Assembly: GCA_016931935.1 (NCBI GenBank)
Contig: JAFGDW010000186.1
Span: 1-52,846 of the forward strand
Direction: 5' to 3'
Length of the DNA: 52,846 nt
Source of the DNA: Candidatus Zhuqueibacterota bacterium
GTDB lineage: Bacteria > Zhuqueibacterota > Zhuqueibacteria > Thermofontimicrobiales > Thiofontviventaceae
Positions 1 through 8,044 of this stretch are shown here, one piece after another. How positions within the stretch are numbered: the stretch's first letter is position 1; each line of letters opens with the position of its first letter. The position numbers and the translations under genes were made by a program. The notes beneath the pieces were generated by a model. It saw nothing but the letters and a program-made list of their open reading frames with translations, made no database searches and was not told the origin of the DNA.

Positions 1-11
1 ACTGGGCAAGT

Positions 12-41
12 AAAAAAAAAGCCAGCACAAATTATGCTGGC
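12..41 (-). terminator. Intrinsic terminator of the FtsZ/HPt operon
   Basis: Read on the minus strand, a perfect 7-bp stem (GCCAGCA paired with TGCTGGC, loop of 7) is followed directly by nine T residues. It lies about 30 bases past the stop codon of the last gene of the minus-strand unit, so it marks the 3' end of that transcript. Confidence 0.85.
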
Positions 42-68
42 AAGTTTCATCACGACCGAATACAACCG

Positions 69-1160
69 TCAGATTGTACCGTTGTTATCATTTTTATTTA
101 ACGATTTGTTTAGAACAACTATCTTTGCGTCCACATCCTGATCATTCTCGACCAAAAAATCCAGATCACGAATTCTATCAATCAGGCTGGCAAAATCATG
201 ATCCCTGTTCTCATCTTTTACATATGAACGAATCATTTTTTCTGCATCGTCCATCAAATCCAGCAGATCGACCGGTGGCTGTTCGGTAAAATCCAATTTT
301 TCCCGGGCAAGCTTATTTAACATTGAAAGAGGGGTTTGTAATTCACCAACCTGAAAACAATTTGCAGAATCTGCCAGCGAACTCCAGGCATCCTTAATAT
401 GCATTATTGATTCGCCTAAGGATTTTCCTTCACGAGCCATCTGCAAATATTCTTCAAGGTAAAACAAGCTTTCCAGCGTCTCTTCAACAAACACTTCGTT
501 AAAAACCTGTTCGATTTCCTGATTTATATCCCGGCCATTATCATTTGATTGATCAATTGTTTTCACTTGTTCGGAACGCACATTAGGATTATCCGGCAAT
601 TCCCGATTATTTGTTTCAATTTTATGGATAAGCTTTCGAATGGATCGTGCTTCCCGGATATCAAATAACGGTCGTTTGGCTCCCTTCGCTGGATTTGCAG
701 ATTGTACCGTTTGCTCAATTTTAGGTTCAGGACGTTTTGCGACTGGTTCAGATGCGACTGCTTCATCAGGTTTTGCTTCCTGTATTTCATCAATCGCCCG
801 TTTGACAATGGCGAAAATCTTCTTATCATCTTCTTCGCCATACATATTCCGCATTGCTTTCACAATTAGCGAAAGCCGCGGCAACTCGGTATTTGGTATT
901 TTATTTTGGACTTTAATACGACTCTGGATTGCATTGGTCAAATGGAATGCAAGCGTTTCCATGCCATCGTAACCATATACCATCGCAAGATCTTCAATAA
1001 CCTGCAGGTTCTCAAGAATATCATGAAATAATTTTGAATTTTGTTTATCCTGATAACCTTTCAGTTTTGTTTCGATATTATGCAAATGGCGTTCAATTTC
1101 TTTCAAACATTGTTTATTCATCCGTGTCGTTTGCTGTTGCTCATATTGTTCAACCGCCAT
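69..1160 (-). CDS. Protein with two degenerate HPt-like helical domains
   Basis: No named family recognised with certainty. The 363-aa protein has two helical regions (about residues 18-110 and 218-315) separated by a Pro/Glu/Lys-rich linker. Both resemble histidine-phosphotransfer (HPt, CheA P1-like) domains: the second has the typical opening pattern of acidic and Leu residues (about 220-245), and the first has an A-M-V-Y-G-Y segment (59-64) matching the fold's conserved turn. At the position of the phosphorylated His I see Gln (about residue 53) and Ser (about 260), so neither domain should accept phosphate. The ATG at 1160 is preceded by GAGGTG. It is the last gene of the unit, 40 bases after the FtsZ gene. 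It probably acts as an adaptor or receiver-binding partner; that role is inference. No signal peptide or membrane segment is visible. Confidence 0.6.
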   Translation of the reverse strand: MAVEQYEQQQTTRMNKQCLKEIERHLHNIETKLKGYQDKQNSKLFHDILENLQVIEDLAMVYGYDGMETLAFHLTNAIQSRIKVQNKIPNTELPRLSLIVKAMRNMYGEEDDKKIFAIVKRAIDEIQEAKPDEAVASEPVAKRPEPKIEQTVQSANPAKGAKRPLFDIREARSIRKLIHKIETNNRELPDNPNVRSEQVKTIDQSNDNGRDINQEIEQVFNEVFVEETLESLFYLEEYLQMAREGKSLGESIMHIKDAWSSLADSANCFQVGELQTPLSMLNKLAREKLDFTEQPPVDLLDLMDDAEKMIRSYVKDENRDHDFASLIDRIRDLDFLVENDQDVDAKIVVLNKSLNKNDNNGTI

Positions 1161-1200
1161 CGATCACCTCTACATCATATCACTCATCAATATTTCGACA

Positions 1201-3030
1201 TTAATTTAATTCCATCTTCAATTTATTCTTCAAGTCTTCCTGGTCAACAATTAATTCATCGCGCGCTATATTGGATTGTAAATCATCCTGATCATTATTA
1301 GATCCTTCCATCTGAACTGATAATTGCTCGATAAAGGACTGGATATCCACATCATCATTTGATACAATACGTTCGATCATTGTTGGGATACTTTTTAACA
1401 TGTCCAATAATCCATCATTTATTTTTACATCATCGGACAGAATATCCTCAAGTACACCACAAATAAAAGCCGTAAATTCTTCGATATTTTCATAATCAAA
1501 CAGTTGCGAAGAACTTTGAATTGAAGTACAAGCGTTCATCATATTACGCAACGTTTTTTCATCGGCAGGTTTCTTTAACTCTCGAACCGCCCGTTTTAAT
1601 ATATTCAAATCTCCCTGTATTTCTTCTTCGAAAATTTCGGTAAATACTTTATTTGTTTTTCGTTCTGATTTTTGATTTAAATTATCTTCCGTTTTCTTTT
1701 CCGGAATTGGTTCTTTTTTTGCCGGTTTTTCGGCAACAACATCCAACGATGGCTTATCTTTTATATCAAAAAAATTCTCTTTTCCCTTTTGGGGCTTAAC
1801 AGGTGCAATCGGCTCTATCGGTTGTTTTGCAAGCGGTTTAAGTTCAGTAAAGGATTTAGATACAGGTTCCGGTGCAGGCACTGTCTCAATTTTTGGCTTT
1901 GGTGCCGGCATTGGTTCCGGTTTAATTTCTGCGCGTGGAATTGGCTTTTTTTCAACTACCGGCTCTTTTACTTTTTCAGCGATATGCTCTTCGGTATGGA
2001 TTTTAACAGCATCATCACTTCCGTTGCGTAAACCGGTAGCAATAATAAGTACACGCATCATACCTTCCGATTGATCATCAATCCGGGCACCCCAAATGAT
2101 TTTTGCATTGGGATCGAGCTTTTCAGCAACAGCGTGCATAACGCTGCGAGCTTCACGAATTGACATTTTCGAATCGCCAGTGATATTAATAAGTGCACTT
2201 CGGGCGCCGGTAATATCCACATCGAGCAGCGGATTAAGAACTGCTTTCTCCACTGCATCCATCGCTTTATTTTCAGAATTGCTTTCACCGATACCTATCA
2301 TTGCCGTATCGCCATCTTGCATAATGGACTTCACATCAGCAAAATCGAGGTTCACCAATCCTTTCTCGGTGACTAGTTCTGTGATACCTTTCACCGCGTT
2401 CACAAGAATTTCGTCTGCGATTTTAAAAGCAGCGTTTAATGGTAAATCGGGAACAATATCAAGCAATCGATCATTTTGAACAACAATAACGGTATCAGCG
2501 CTTTTTCTCAATTGATCGAGTCCGGATTTTGCATTTTTTTGCCGCATGACACCTTCTTCTGTGAAAGGTAACGTGACAACGGCAATGGTCAACGCGCCTA
2601 AACTTTTCGCGACATCGGCAATTACCGGGGCAGAACCTGAACCGGTTCCACCACCAAGTCCGCAAGTTACAAATACCATATCACTGCCTTCCAGCAACTC
2701 TTTCAAATCTTCCTGGCTTTCAAGCGCCGATTCTTCTCCGATTTTCGGATTACTACCGGCACCAAGGCCGTTTGTTATAGCACGGCCGATTAGCAGTTTA
2801 TTCTCAGCTTTTGTGTGCAACAAATCCTGAGCATCGGTGTTAACTGCAATTGTTTCCATTCCAGCAACGCCAACTTCAGAAAGTCGTGATAGCGTATTAT
2901 TGCCGGCGCCTCCCGTACCGACGACTCTGATATTCGTGCGATGAGCCTTTAATACGCTTTCCAGTTCTGAATCTTGAGTGCGATTTTTTTTCATAGTTTG
3001 TCCTGATGTCGCCTGTGTTTGATTATCCAC
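1201..3030 (-). CDS. ftsZ: FtsZ GTPase fused to a C-terminal HPt-like domain
   Basis: Tubulin-like GTPase. Numbered from an upstream in-frame TTG at 3063, the FtsZ core spans residues 35-347: G-box VGTGGAGNN (48-56), tubulin signature GGGTGSGSAP (137-146), and T7 loop NLDFADV (238-244), so nucleotide binding and hydrolysis look intact. TDAQDLL, TCGLGGGTGSGSAP and ITGARSALINITG match, from memory, archaeal FtsZ better than bacterial FtsZ. A Pro/Lys/Glu linker (350-470) leads to a helical HPt-like domain (475-585) whose His position is Thr (about 513). The standard C-terminal peptide for FtsA/ZipA is absent. The real start is probably GTG at 3030 (609 aa), with AGGAGG at 3035-3040, 22 bases after the previous stop. 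No ftsA or dcw genes are nearby, so this is probably an additional, non-division FtsZ. Confidence 0.9.
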   Translation of the reverse strand: MDNQTQATSGQTMKKNRTQDSELESVLKAHRTNIRVVGTGGAGNNTLSRLSEVGVAGMETIAVNTDAQDLLHTKAENKLLIGRAITNGLGAGSNPKIGEESALESQEDLKELLEGSDMVFVTCGLGGGTGSGSAPVIADVAKSLGALTIAVVTLPFTEEGVMRQKNAKSGLDQLRKSADTVIVVQNDRLLDIVPDLPLNAAFKIADEILVNAVKGITELVTEKGLVNLDFADVKSIMQDGDTAMIGIGESNSENKAMDAVEKAVLNPLLDVDITGARSALINITGDSKMSIREARSVMHAVAEKLDPNAKIIWGARIDDQSEGMMRVLIIATGLRNGSDDAVKIHTEEHIAEKVKEPVVEKKPIPRAEIKPEPMPAPKPKIETVPAPEPVSKSFTELKPLAKQPIEPIAPVKPQKGKENFFDIKDKPSLDVVAEKPAKKEPIPEKKTEDNLNQKSERKTNKVFTEIFEEEIQGDLNILKRAVRELKKPADEKTLRNMMNACTSIQSSSQLFDYENIEEFTAFICGVLEDILSDDVKINDGLLDMLKSIPTMIERIVSNDDVDIQSFIEQLSVQMEGSNNDQDDLQSNIARDELIVDQEDLKNKLKMELN

Positions 3031-3052
3031 GCAACCTCCTTGTATCCTTGTA

Positions 3053-5197
3053 TCAATAACCAATTACGGTCTTTCTTTGTTTGATGAGATACTGCAGATG
3101 GTAATTCATTTCAAATAAAATTGATTTATAGTTATCTCTATTTTCATCATTATCAACAAACGTTTGCAATAATATTATTGCTTCCGCAATGGTGCCAAGA
3201 ACAATTTCAGGGATACCATTTTTGAGTTCAATCGTTTCGATCGCTATCTCTTCTATTATATGCGGAAGTTCACTCAATTTTTCAAAGCCAAATTTGAGCG
3301 CATGTGTTTTTAGTGACGACGCAGCCAGCTCCAAATCTTCAAGTGCAGATTCGTCTGAATTATTGTCTGACAAAATTTTCAGCGCATTATTAATCAAACG
3401 AAAATAAAGCGATGTTTCAAAATTAAATATCTTGTTGACAACCTGAGCATGCTCTGGATTTGCATGCGTTGTTTCTTTTATTATACTGGCTTGATGGGCA
3501 TTTTGCGGAGAATTCGGTTCATCAATAATATCAATTTTTTCAAAAATTTCATCGTCATCTTCAAATTCATCAACCGCTACCTCTGAGTCTTTATGATTCG
3601 AAATTTCTTCAATCAAAGCGAGCAATTCAGGATCATCTTCACCGGGCAATTTAAATTCGATATCCGCACGATCATCTTCAGTTGCCACGGTATCATCATT
3701 TGACGTATTTTGATTAATTTCGGCTATCGATAAATCATTTATCGGTTCTTTGGTTTCGTTAAGAGTTGTCTGCTTCAAATCTTCTGGTTCTGAAAATGGC
3801 ATATTAGCTGTGATTACTGATTTCGGATTTTTTAAATAGGCATCAAATCTGGATAATACATCAATTAATGGCTGTTTTGTTTGCTGTTTGTTAACCGAAT
3901 CAATTATTTTTTCAGTACCGAAATTGAGTAGTTTGGCTGTATAGTCACAAACCGGCGTAGCATCTGACGCGCGATGATAATTGACAACGCGTATTATTCG
4001 TGTAGCAATTGCTTCGACATCATCAAATCCGTACATCATCGCTGTCAGTTTAATTTGTTGCCCAACTTTTTCCCACTTATTGAGAAATGCAACAAAACTC
4101 TTGACGTTTTCTTGAATGCTTTTGTGCTTTTCAATTAATTTTAATGATTCCAAAATTTCATTTTTGTAGGAATCGATCATAAAATCAGTTTCAATGGTTG
4201 TGTCTTCTGTCTTCGATACTTCGCCGATTGGTTCGTTTTCATATTCATCAAGTTTAAAGTCAGCTTCTTCAGAAATCAATTCCTCAAGCATGTCAATTTT
4301 ATCAGCCAAATCCAAATTTTCATCAACTTCAATCTCTGGGACACAATCTGTGGTTGGCGCATCATCAATTATTTCAGGATCAACTACTTCTCCGACGGTC
4401 AAATCATTTTCAATATCATCAACATTGTCGATATCATGCTCAACAATACTATTCACATCCTCTTCGACAGATACAAGATCATCATCCACATCAAATTCTT
4501 TGAATAAACCGATTACATTATCTTCGGAATCGTCTTCACGATGCTGGTCATCTGGTGCAAGTTCATCCGAATCCATTTCTTCATTAAAAGTGTCATTGAT
4601 ATTGATCTGTTCATCCAAATTAATTGCTTCATCAAACTCTGATTGATACATATTGAGTTCATTCAGTAAATCAGCATCATCAGTTTCGAAAACAGCCGAT
4701 TGTTCTTCATTTGAGTTGTCGTCAGGGGTGGCGGAAGCATGATTTTCCGTAGAAGCTGGTAGATTGGGTGTAGCAGAAGTCTGGAATTCCAATCCCAGAT
4801 GCATCATCAACGCACGGCGTGCGATTGTCGACCTTAAAATACTACGTATTTCCTGTGTAATGAACTGAGCGATTTTTTTAATAATTTCTTTCATCTTATC
4901 CGGATCACTACCGGAAAAGTTGATTCGCTCAACTCGCTCTTTTAGTCGGGTATTAAGCTGTGTAAATCCGGGTAACGTGCACACCAAATCCAACTCATCA
5001 ATCGTCTTATCCGTATCGACCAGATATTGAACAAGGTTCTTGATAAGAAAAATGCTCTCTTTTATTTTCGGATCATTTGTTCCATCCAGCTTGGTTAAAA
5101 GTTCATCAATGGAATGGATGAAATAACTCTGTGAATGAAAAAGCCGATTGACGAGTTCGTTATAATACTCAATTTTTAATTTTGCAATAGCTGACAT
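3053..5197 (-). CDS. Large acidic protein with two degenerate HPt-like domains
   Basis: 714 aa, no named family recognised. An N-terminal helical region (1-140) is followed by a very acidic Asp/Glu-rich linker (about 150-340), an HPt-like helical domain (345-440; segment IKLTAMMYGF at 382-391), a second acidic linker (460-585), and a second HPt-like domain (590-685; LKTHALKFGF at 629-638). Aligning these segments by eye with HPt domains puts Gln (about 379) and Ser (about 627) at the phosphoacceptor position. The ATG at 5197 has no clear ribosome binding site and begins 20 bases after the transglycosylase stop, so translation may be coupled. The FtsZ gene follows. The long acidic linkers suggest a flexible scaffold; this is inference. 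No signal peptide or membrane segment is seen. Confidence 0.6.
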   Translation of the reverse strand: MSAIAKLKIEYYNELVNRLFHSQSYFIHSIDELLTKLDGTNDPKIKESIFLIKNLVQYLVDTDKTIDELDLVCTLPGFTQLNTRLKERVERINFSGSDPDKMKEIIKKIAQFITQEIRSILRSTIARRALMMHLGLEFQTSATPNLPASTENHASATPDDNSNEEQSAVFETDDADLLNELNMYQSEFDEAINLDEQININDTFNEEMDSDELAPDDQHREDDSEDNVIGLFKEFDVDDDLVSVEEDVNSIVEHDIDNVDDIENDLTVGEVVDPEIIDDAPTTDCVPEIEVDENLDLADKIDMLEELISEEADFKLDEYENEPIGEVSKTEDTTIETDFMIDSYKNEILESLKLIEKHKSIQENVKSFVAFLNKWEKVGQQIKLTAMMYGFDDVEAIATRIIRVVNYHRASDATPVCDYTAKLLNFGTEKIIDSVNKQQTKQPLIDVLSRFDAYLKNPKSVITANMPFSEPEDLKQTTLNETKEPINDLSIAEINQNTSNDDTVATEDDRADIEFKLPGEDDPELLALIEEISNHKDSEVAVDEFEDDDEIFEKIDIIDEPNSPQNAHQASIIKETTHANPEHAQVVNKIFNFETSLYFRLINNALKILSDNNSDESALEDLELAASSLKTHALKFGFEKLSELPHIIEEIAIETIELKNGIPEIVLGTIAEAIILLQTFVDNDENRDNYKSILFEMNYHLQYLIKQRKTVIGY

Positions 5198-5217
5198 GTA
5201 GAATTATCAATATCCGT

Positions 5218-5970
5218 TTACAAAATACCATTATCCTGCTGAAATTTTTCATATAATTTTAACACTGCAGGTACATATCCTCGCGTTTCTTCCCATAAAA
5301 TATCATTACGTCGGTTATGCTTCAACCATAGGGCTGCGCGTTCTTCGCCGCCATTATATGCGGCTAAGCCGCCATCAACATCATATGAATGAATCAGTGA
5401 CGAAAGATAGCGACACCCAAGACGGATATTCAAGATCGGATCAAATAAAATTTCATCCGCAGATGTCCATTTTATCCCCTCATCCCGACTCAAAAAGATA
5501 CCGGTGGCAGGCATAATTTGCATTAATCCCATTGCCCCGGCAAACGAAACGACATTGGGATCCCACGACCGTGCACTTTCATGAGTAATTGTTGCACAGA
5601 TGAGATCAATATCAAGATTACTGTACTTTAAGCTCATTTGATAAATTTCATTAGCAATTTCAATTTTTTTATCAAATGGTATCTGTTTATTGTAACGATT
5701 AAAAATCTTCAGTATTTTTTCAATTTTATACTGACGTATACTATCGACCTTTAGCGTTGAATGAATATCGGAAATTGATTGTGTTAAGTTTCTGATATCC
5801 GGGTGCATTTCATTGTACATTGACAATTTCGAAGTAAAACTAACTGTGGAAATACCAACTGACACAATGACCAAAATCAACAATAATGTTCGTGCCCACT
5901 TCAGACCATGCTTAATGAACAACATCCTTGTCATCCTCCATTTTTTCAAGCGATTCACCTCACCCTTCAC
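5218..5970 (-). CDS. Membrane-anchored SLT-family lytic transglycosylase
   Basis: Cleaves the peptidoglycan glycan strand with 1,6-anhydro product formation (established for the family). The 250-aa protein has a basic N-terminus and one membrane segment (about 26-45), then the SLT domain from about 115: catalytic Glu131 in THES, followed by GAMGLMQIMP (145-154) and the AYNGG motif near 206, all hallmarks of the Slt/MltC-type fold. The GTG start at 5970 is supported by GGGGGAG eight bases upstream. The gene sits between the ParA ATPase and the 714-aa HPt-like protein. A single-pass anchor with a periplasmic catalytic domain would let this cytoskeletal unit act locally on the cell wall; that link is inference. 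Confidence 0.88.
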   Translation of the reverse strand: MKGEVNRLKKWRMTRMLFIKHGLKWARTLLLILVIVSVGISTVSFTSKLSMYNEMHPDIRNLTQSISDIHSTLKVDSIRQYKIEKILKIFNRYNKQIPFDKKIEIANEIYQMSLKYSNLDIDLICATITHESARSWDPNVVSFAGAMGLMQIMPATGIFLSRDEGIKWTSADEILFDPILNIRLGCRYLSSLIHSYDVDGGLAAYNGGEERAALWLKHNRRNDILWEETRGYVPAVLKLYEKFQQDNGIL

Positions 5971-6129
5971 AGATATTACTCCCCCAGCTTGCAGTGTAGT
6001 GGATGAAAACGAGTTTAAATTTTAGTTGGAACCTTATACAAATATGAAGCCATAAAAAATATCATTGTCAGGAACAAGAAATCTAACTCTTTTATCTACT
6101 AATTAACAAGACATTAACCAGGATATTTT

Positions 6130-6948
6130 TTATTCATCCACATGATTGAAGTTGCCGTTATTGCTGGATGTATCTGAGTCAATTGTTCCATGGTGATTCA
6201 ACATCTCCCGGGCCAGATCGAGATAACTTTCTGCCCCTTTGGATCGTTTGTCAAAGAGCATAGCCGGTTTTCCATAATAAGGAACCTCGGCCAATCGAAT
6301 ATTTCTTGGAATTATCGTATCGAATACAAGTCCTTTTAATGTGTATCGTACTTTGTTTGAAACCCTTTTTGACAAATTGTTACGCAGGTCGACCATTGTC
6401 AATAAAAAGCCTTTATATTCCAAATCCGGATTGTACAACTTTTTAATCGTTCGTGTTAATTTTAACAATTTCCCAAGCGATTTGAGTGCATAAAATTCAC
6501 ACTGAATGGGAACGATTATCGAAGTGGATGCCACCAGGGCATTACAGGTTACATTCCCCAACGCCGGCGGACAATCAATCAATATATAGTCGTACTCCGC
6601 CTGAAGTTTTGTTAACACGTGCTTCAAGCGCTTTTCACGCAAGGGTGCAATATATAATTTTTTATCATCTTCATCCGATTCGACGTTGCTGGGGATGAAG
6701 TCGTACCCTTTAACCCCGGTTGAATGAATAACAGCACTCAAATTTGCGCCATTACTCATTGCGCTGTAAAAATCTCCATTAATATCATATTTGCCTTTAC
6801 CAAAGCTGGTAGCAACATGACCCTGCGGATCAAGATCAATTAACAGGACTTTGTGTTTCAAATAACTTAAACTGGCACAGAGGTTAACTGCAGTCGTCGT
6901 TTTCCCTACTCCACCCTTCTGACTCACAATGGCTATTATTTCTCCCAT
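6130..6948 (-). CDS. ParA/Soj-family ATPase
   Basis: Deviant Walker-A ATPase that forms nucleotide-dependent dimers on DNA or membrane to position cargo (family knowledge). The deviant Walker A KGGVGKTT lies at residues 11-18, the A' motif LIDLDPQG follows at about 35-42, and Walker B LIDCPPALG is near 123. Length is 272 aa, normal for chromosomal or orphan ParA. I chose the ATG at 6948, with AAGGTG upstream, over an in-frame TTG at 6990 that would overlap the preceding gene. No parB or parS-like gene is present in the window, and the neighbours are a response regulator and a lytic transglycosylase. It is therefore probably an orphan positioning ATPase (like ParC, PpfA or McdA) rather than a chromosome partition protein. 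Confidence 0.9.
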   Translation of the reverse strand: MGEIIAIVSQKGGVGKTTTAVNLCASLSYLKHKVLLIDLDPQGHVATSFGKGKYDINGDFYSAMSNGANLSAVIHSTGVKGYDFIPSNVESDEDDKKLYIAPLREKRLKHVLTKLQAEYDYILIDCPPALGNVTCNALVASTSIIVPIQCEFYALKSLGKLLKLTRTIKKLYNPDLEYKGFLLTMVDLRNNLSKRVSNKVRYTLKGLVFDTIIPRNIRLAEVPYYGKPAMLFDKRSKGAESYLDLAREMLNHHGTIDSDTSSNNGNFNHVDE

Positions 6949-6976
6949 ACCCTTTTTCACCTTAATCAATTCATAC

Positions 6977-7420
6977 TTAATGGTAAACAATATTCACATT
7001 AGTATTAAGATCGACATCATCGACCGATGAGTTTAGCTCCCCCTGGTTCCAATTTACTTTAAATATCAATTTTTTTAATTCATGAATATCAAACGGCTTT
7101 TCGATATAGTATGCATTCTCGGTACTACGAATTTTTCTCTCGATATCGGGTGACCCATAAGCCGTCATAATAATCATTTTTGTCTTTGGATGATTTTGCT
7201 TCACCTGGTCCAATAGCGCCATTCCACTTATTCCGGGCATACGCAAATCGGAAATGACCAGATCGAATGCGTTTTGTTCTAATGCGTGTAGTGCATCATC
7301 GCCACTGTTGACACATATAACTTCAAGCATATCATTATTTTTGGTCAGACTACGTGAAATACTCCATGTCAGATCTTCTTCATCATCCACAATTAATATC
7401 CGGTTCGATCTCAGACTCAT
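6977..7420 (-). CDS. Single-domain response regulator (CheY-like)
   Basis: 147-aa receiver protein. It has the acidic pair DDE (12-14), phosphoacceptor Asp58 in ISDLRMPG, the conserved Thr in MTAYG (about 86) and Lys108 in EKPF, so phosphorylation should work. A tail of about 25 residues after the receiver contains no recognisable output domain. The ATG at 7420 has GGAGA at a normal distance. It is the first gene of the minus-strand unit with ParA, transglycosylase, HPt-like proteins and FtsZ, and its stop lies 28 bases before the ParA ATG. It could connect the histidine kinases encoded at 9554-13128 to the unit by protein-protein contact with the degenerate HPt domains; that is inference. 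Confidence 0.9.
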   Translation of the reverse strand: MSLRSNRILIVDDEEDLTWSISRSLTKNNDMLEVICVNSGDDALHALEQNAFDLVISDLRMPGISGMALLDQVKQNHPKTKMIIMTAYGSPDIERKIRSTENAYYIEKPFDIHELKKLIFKVNWNQGELNSSVDDVDLNTNVNIVYH

Positions 7421-7637
7421 TTAATTCTCCACATCTTTATTTACTACTTCCTTACAATTCAATCTGTTATCACTTAAACTTCAATAATAAAAATTAAATA
7501 AATGTGCAACGACACGTTTCTATTAATTCCATTTTATTCATTTTTTGCATTCTGCACGAACATATATTAATTTCGAAAACGGCTCTGTACCGCGTATGGT
7601 AAGAAATGGAACTTTTTTCTGAGTAACTTACTATTGC

Positions 7638-7693
7638 CTGAGCTTGTCAAGGGCAACACATCCGCCATGTCTTGCTGGCTTCGACAAGCTCAG
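7638..7693. repeat. REP-like inverted repeat, copy 1
   Basis: Two 11-base arms, CTGAGCTTGTC (7638-7648) and GACAAGCTCAG (7683-7693), form a perfect inverted repeat around a 34-base centre. The same half-site motif, degenerate and in opposite order, occurs at 52655-52696. It resembles the palindromic units scattered between genes in many genomes. Confidence 0.7.
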
Positions 7694-7811
7694 CCATCAA
7701 TTAAAATTGAGCAATAAAAATGTCCAATTTATGCCCGCGCTTAGTATAAATTCAAAAAAAATCTTGATCGACCAATTTAAAGCTTATATTCGTGAAACCT
7801 GTAAAACGACA

Positions 7812-7877
7812 AATCTCCTGCATGTTACAAAATATGTTGTTTTCCAAGGTTGAAATACCAGCAACATGCAGGAGATT
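7812..7877. repeat. 15-bp perfect inverted repeat
   Basis: The arms AATCTCCTGCATGTT (7812-7826) and AACATGCAGGAGATT (7863-7877) are exact reverse complements separated by 36 bases. There is no adjoining T-run in either direction that would make it a standard terminator. It could be a long-stem RNA structure, a small mobile-element remnant or a double binding site. Confidence 0.75.
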
Positions 7878-8013
7878 CTCCATAACTACGTATTGCACAG
7901 AGCTTTGTGCAAATATTATTCCAAACACGTATAAAATCTTATATTTGACATTAGTCAACAGCGTTAAAAAGGAAAGTTATCTGGTAGTATATAGAATAAT
8001 AAGAAATTAGAAG

Positions 8014-8044
8014 TGGCGAATAATTTTTTAAAAAATATTCGCCA
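8014..8044 (-). terminator. Near-perfect palindrome, possible terminator of the NtrC-type gene
   Basis: TGGCGAATA at 8014-8022 pairs with TATTCGCCA at 8036-8044, and the centre is itself a T6/A6 palindrome, so the whole 31 bases fold into one hairpin. It lies 60 bases beyond the stop of the sigma-54 activator gene on the minus strand. The T-rich tail after the stem is weak, so termination is only possible. Confidence 0.45.

Noticed and set aside
3031..3063. TTG at 3063 as the FtsZ start
   Set aside because: It overlaps the previous gene, whereas GTG at 3030 has AGGAGG at a suitable distance.
4194..4646. 150-aa serine-rich plus-strand frame
   Set aside because: It is the complement of the acidic Asp/Glu-rich linker of the 714-aa protein; the Ser bias comes from antisense Asp/Glu codons.
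7644..8010. Short open frames between the sigma-54 activator and the FtsZ unit
   Set aside because: They run through inverted repeats, overlap one another on both strands and have no ribosome binding site or family features.
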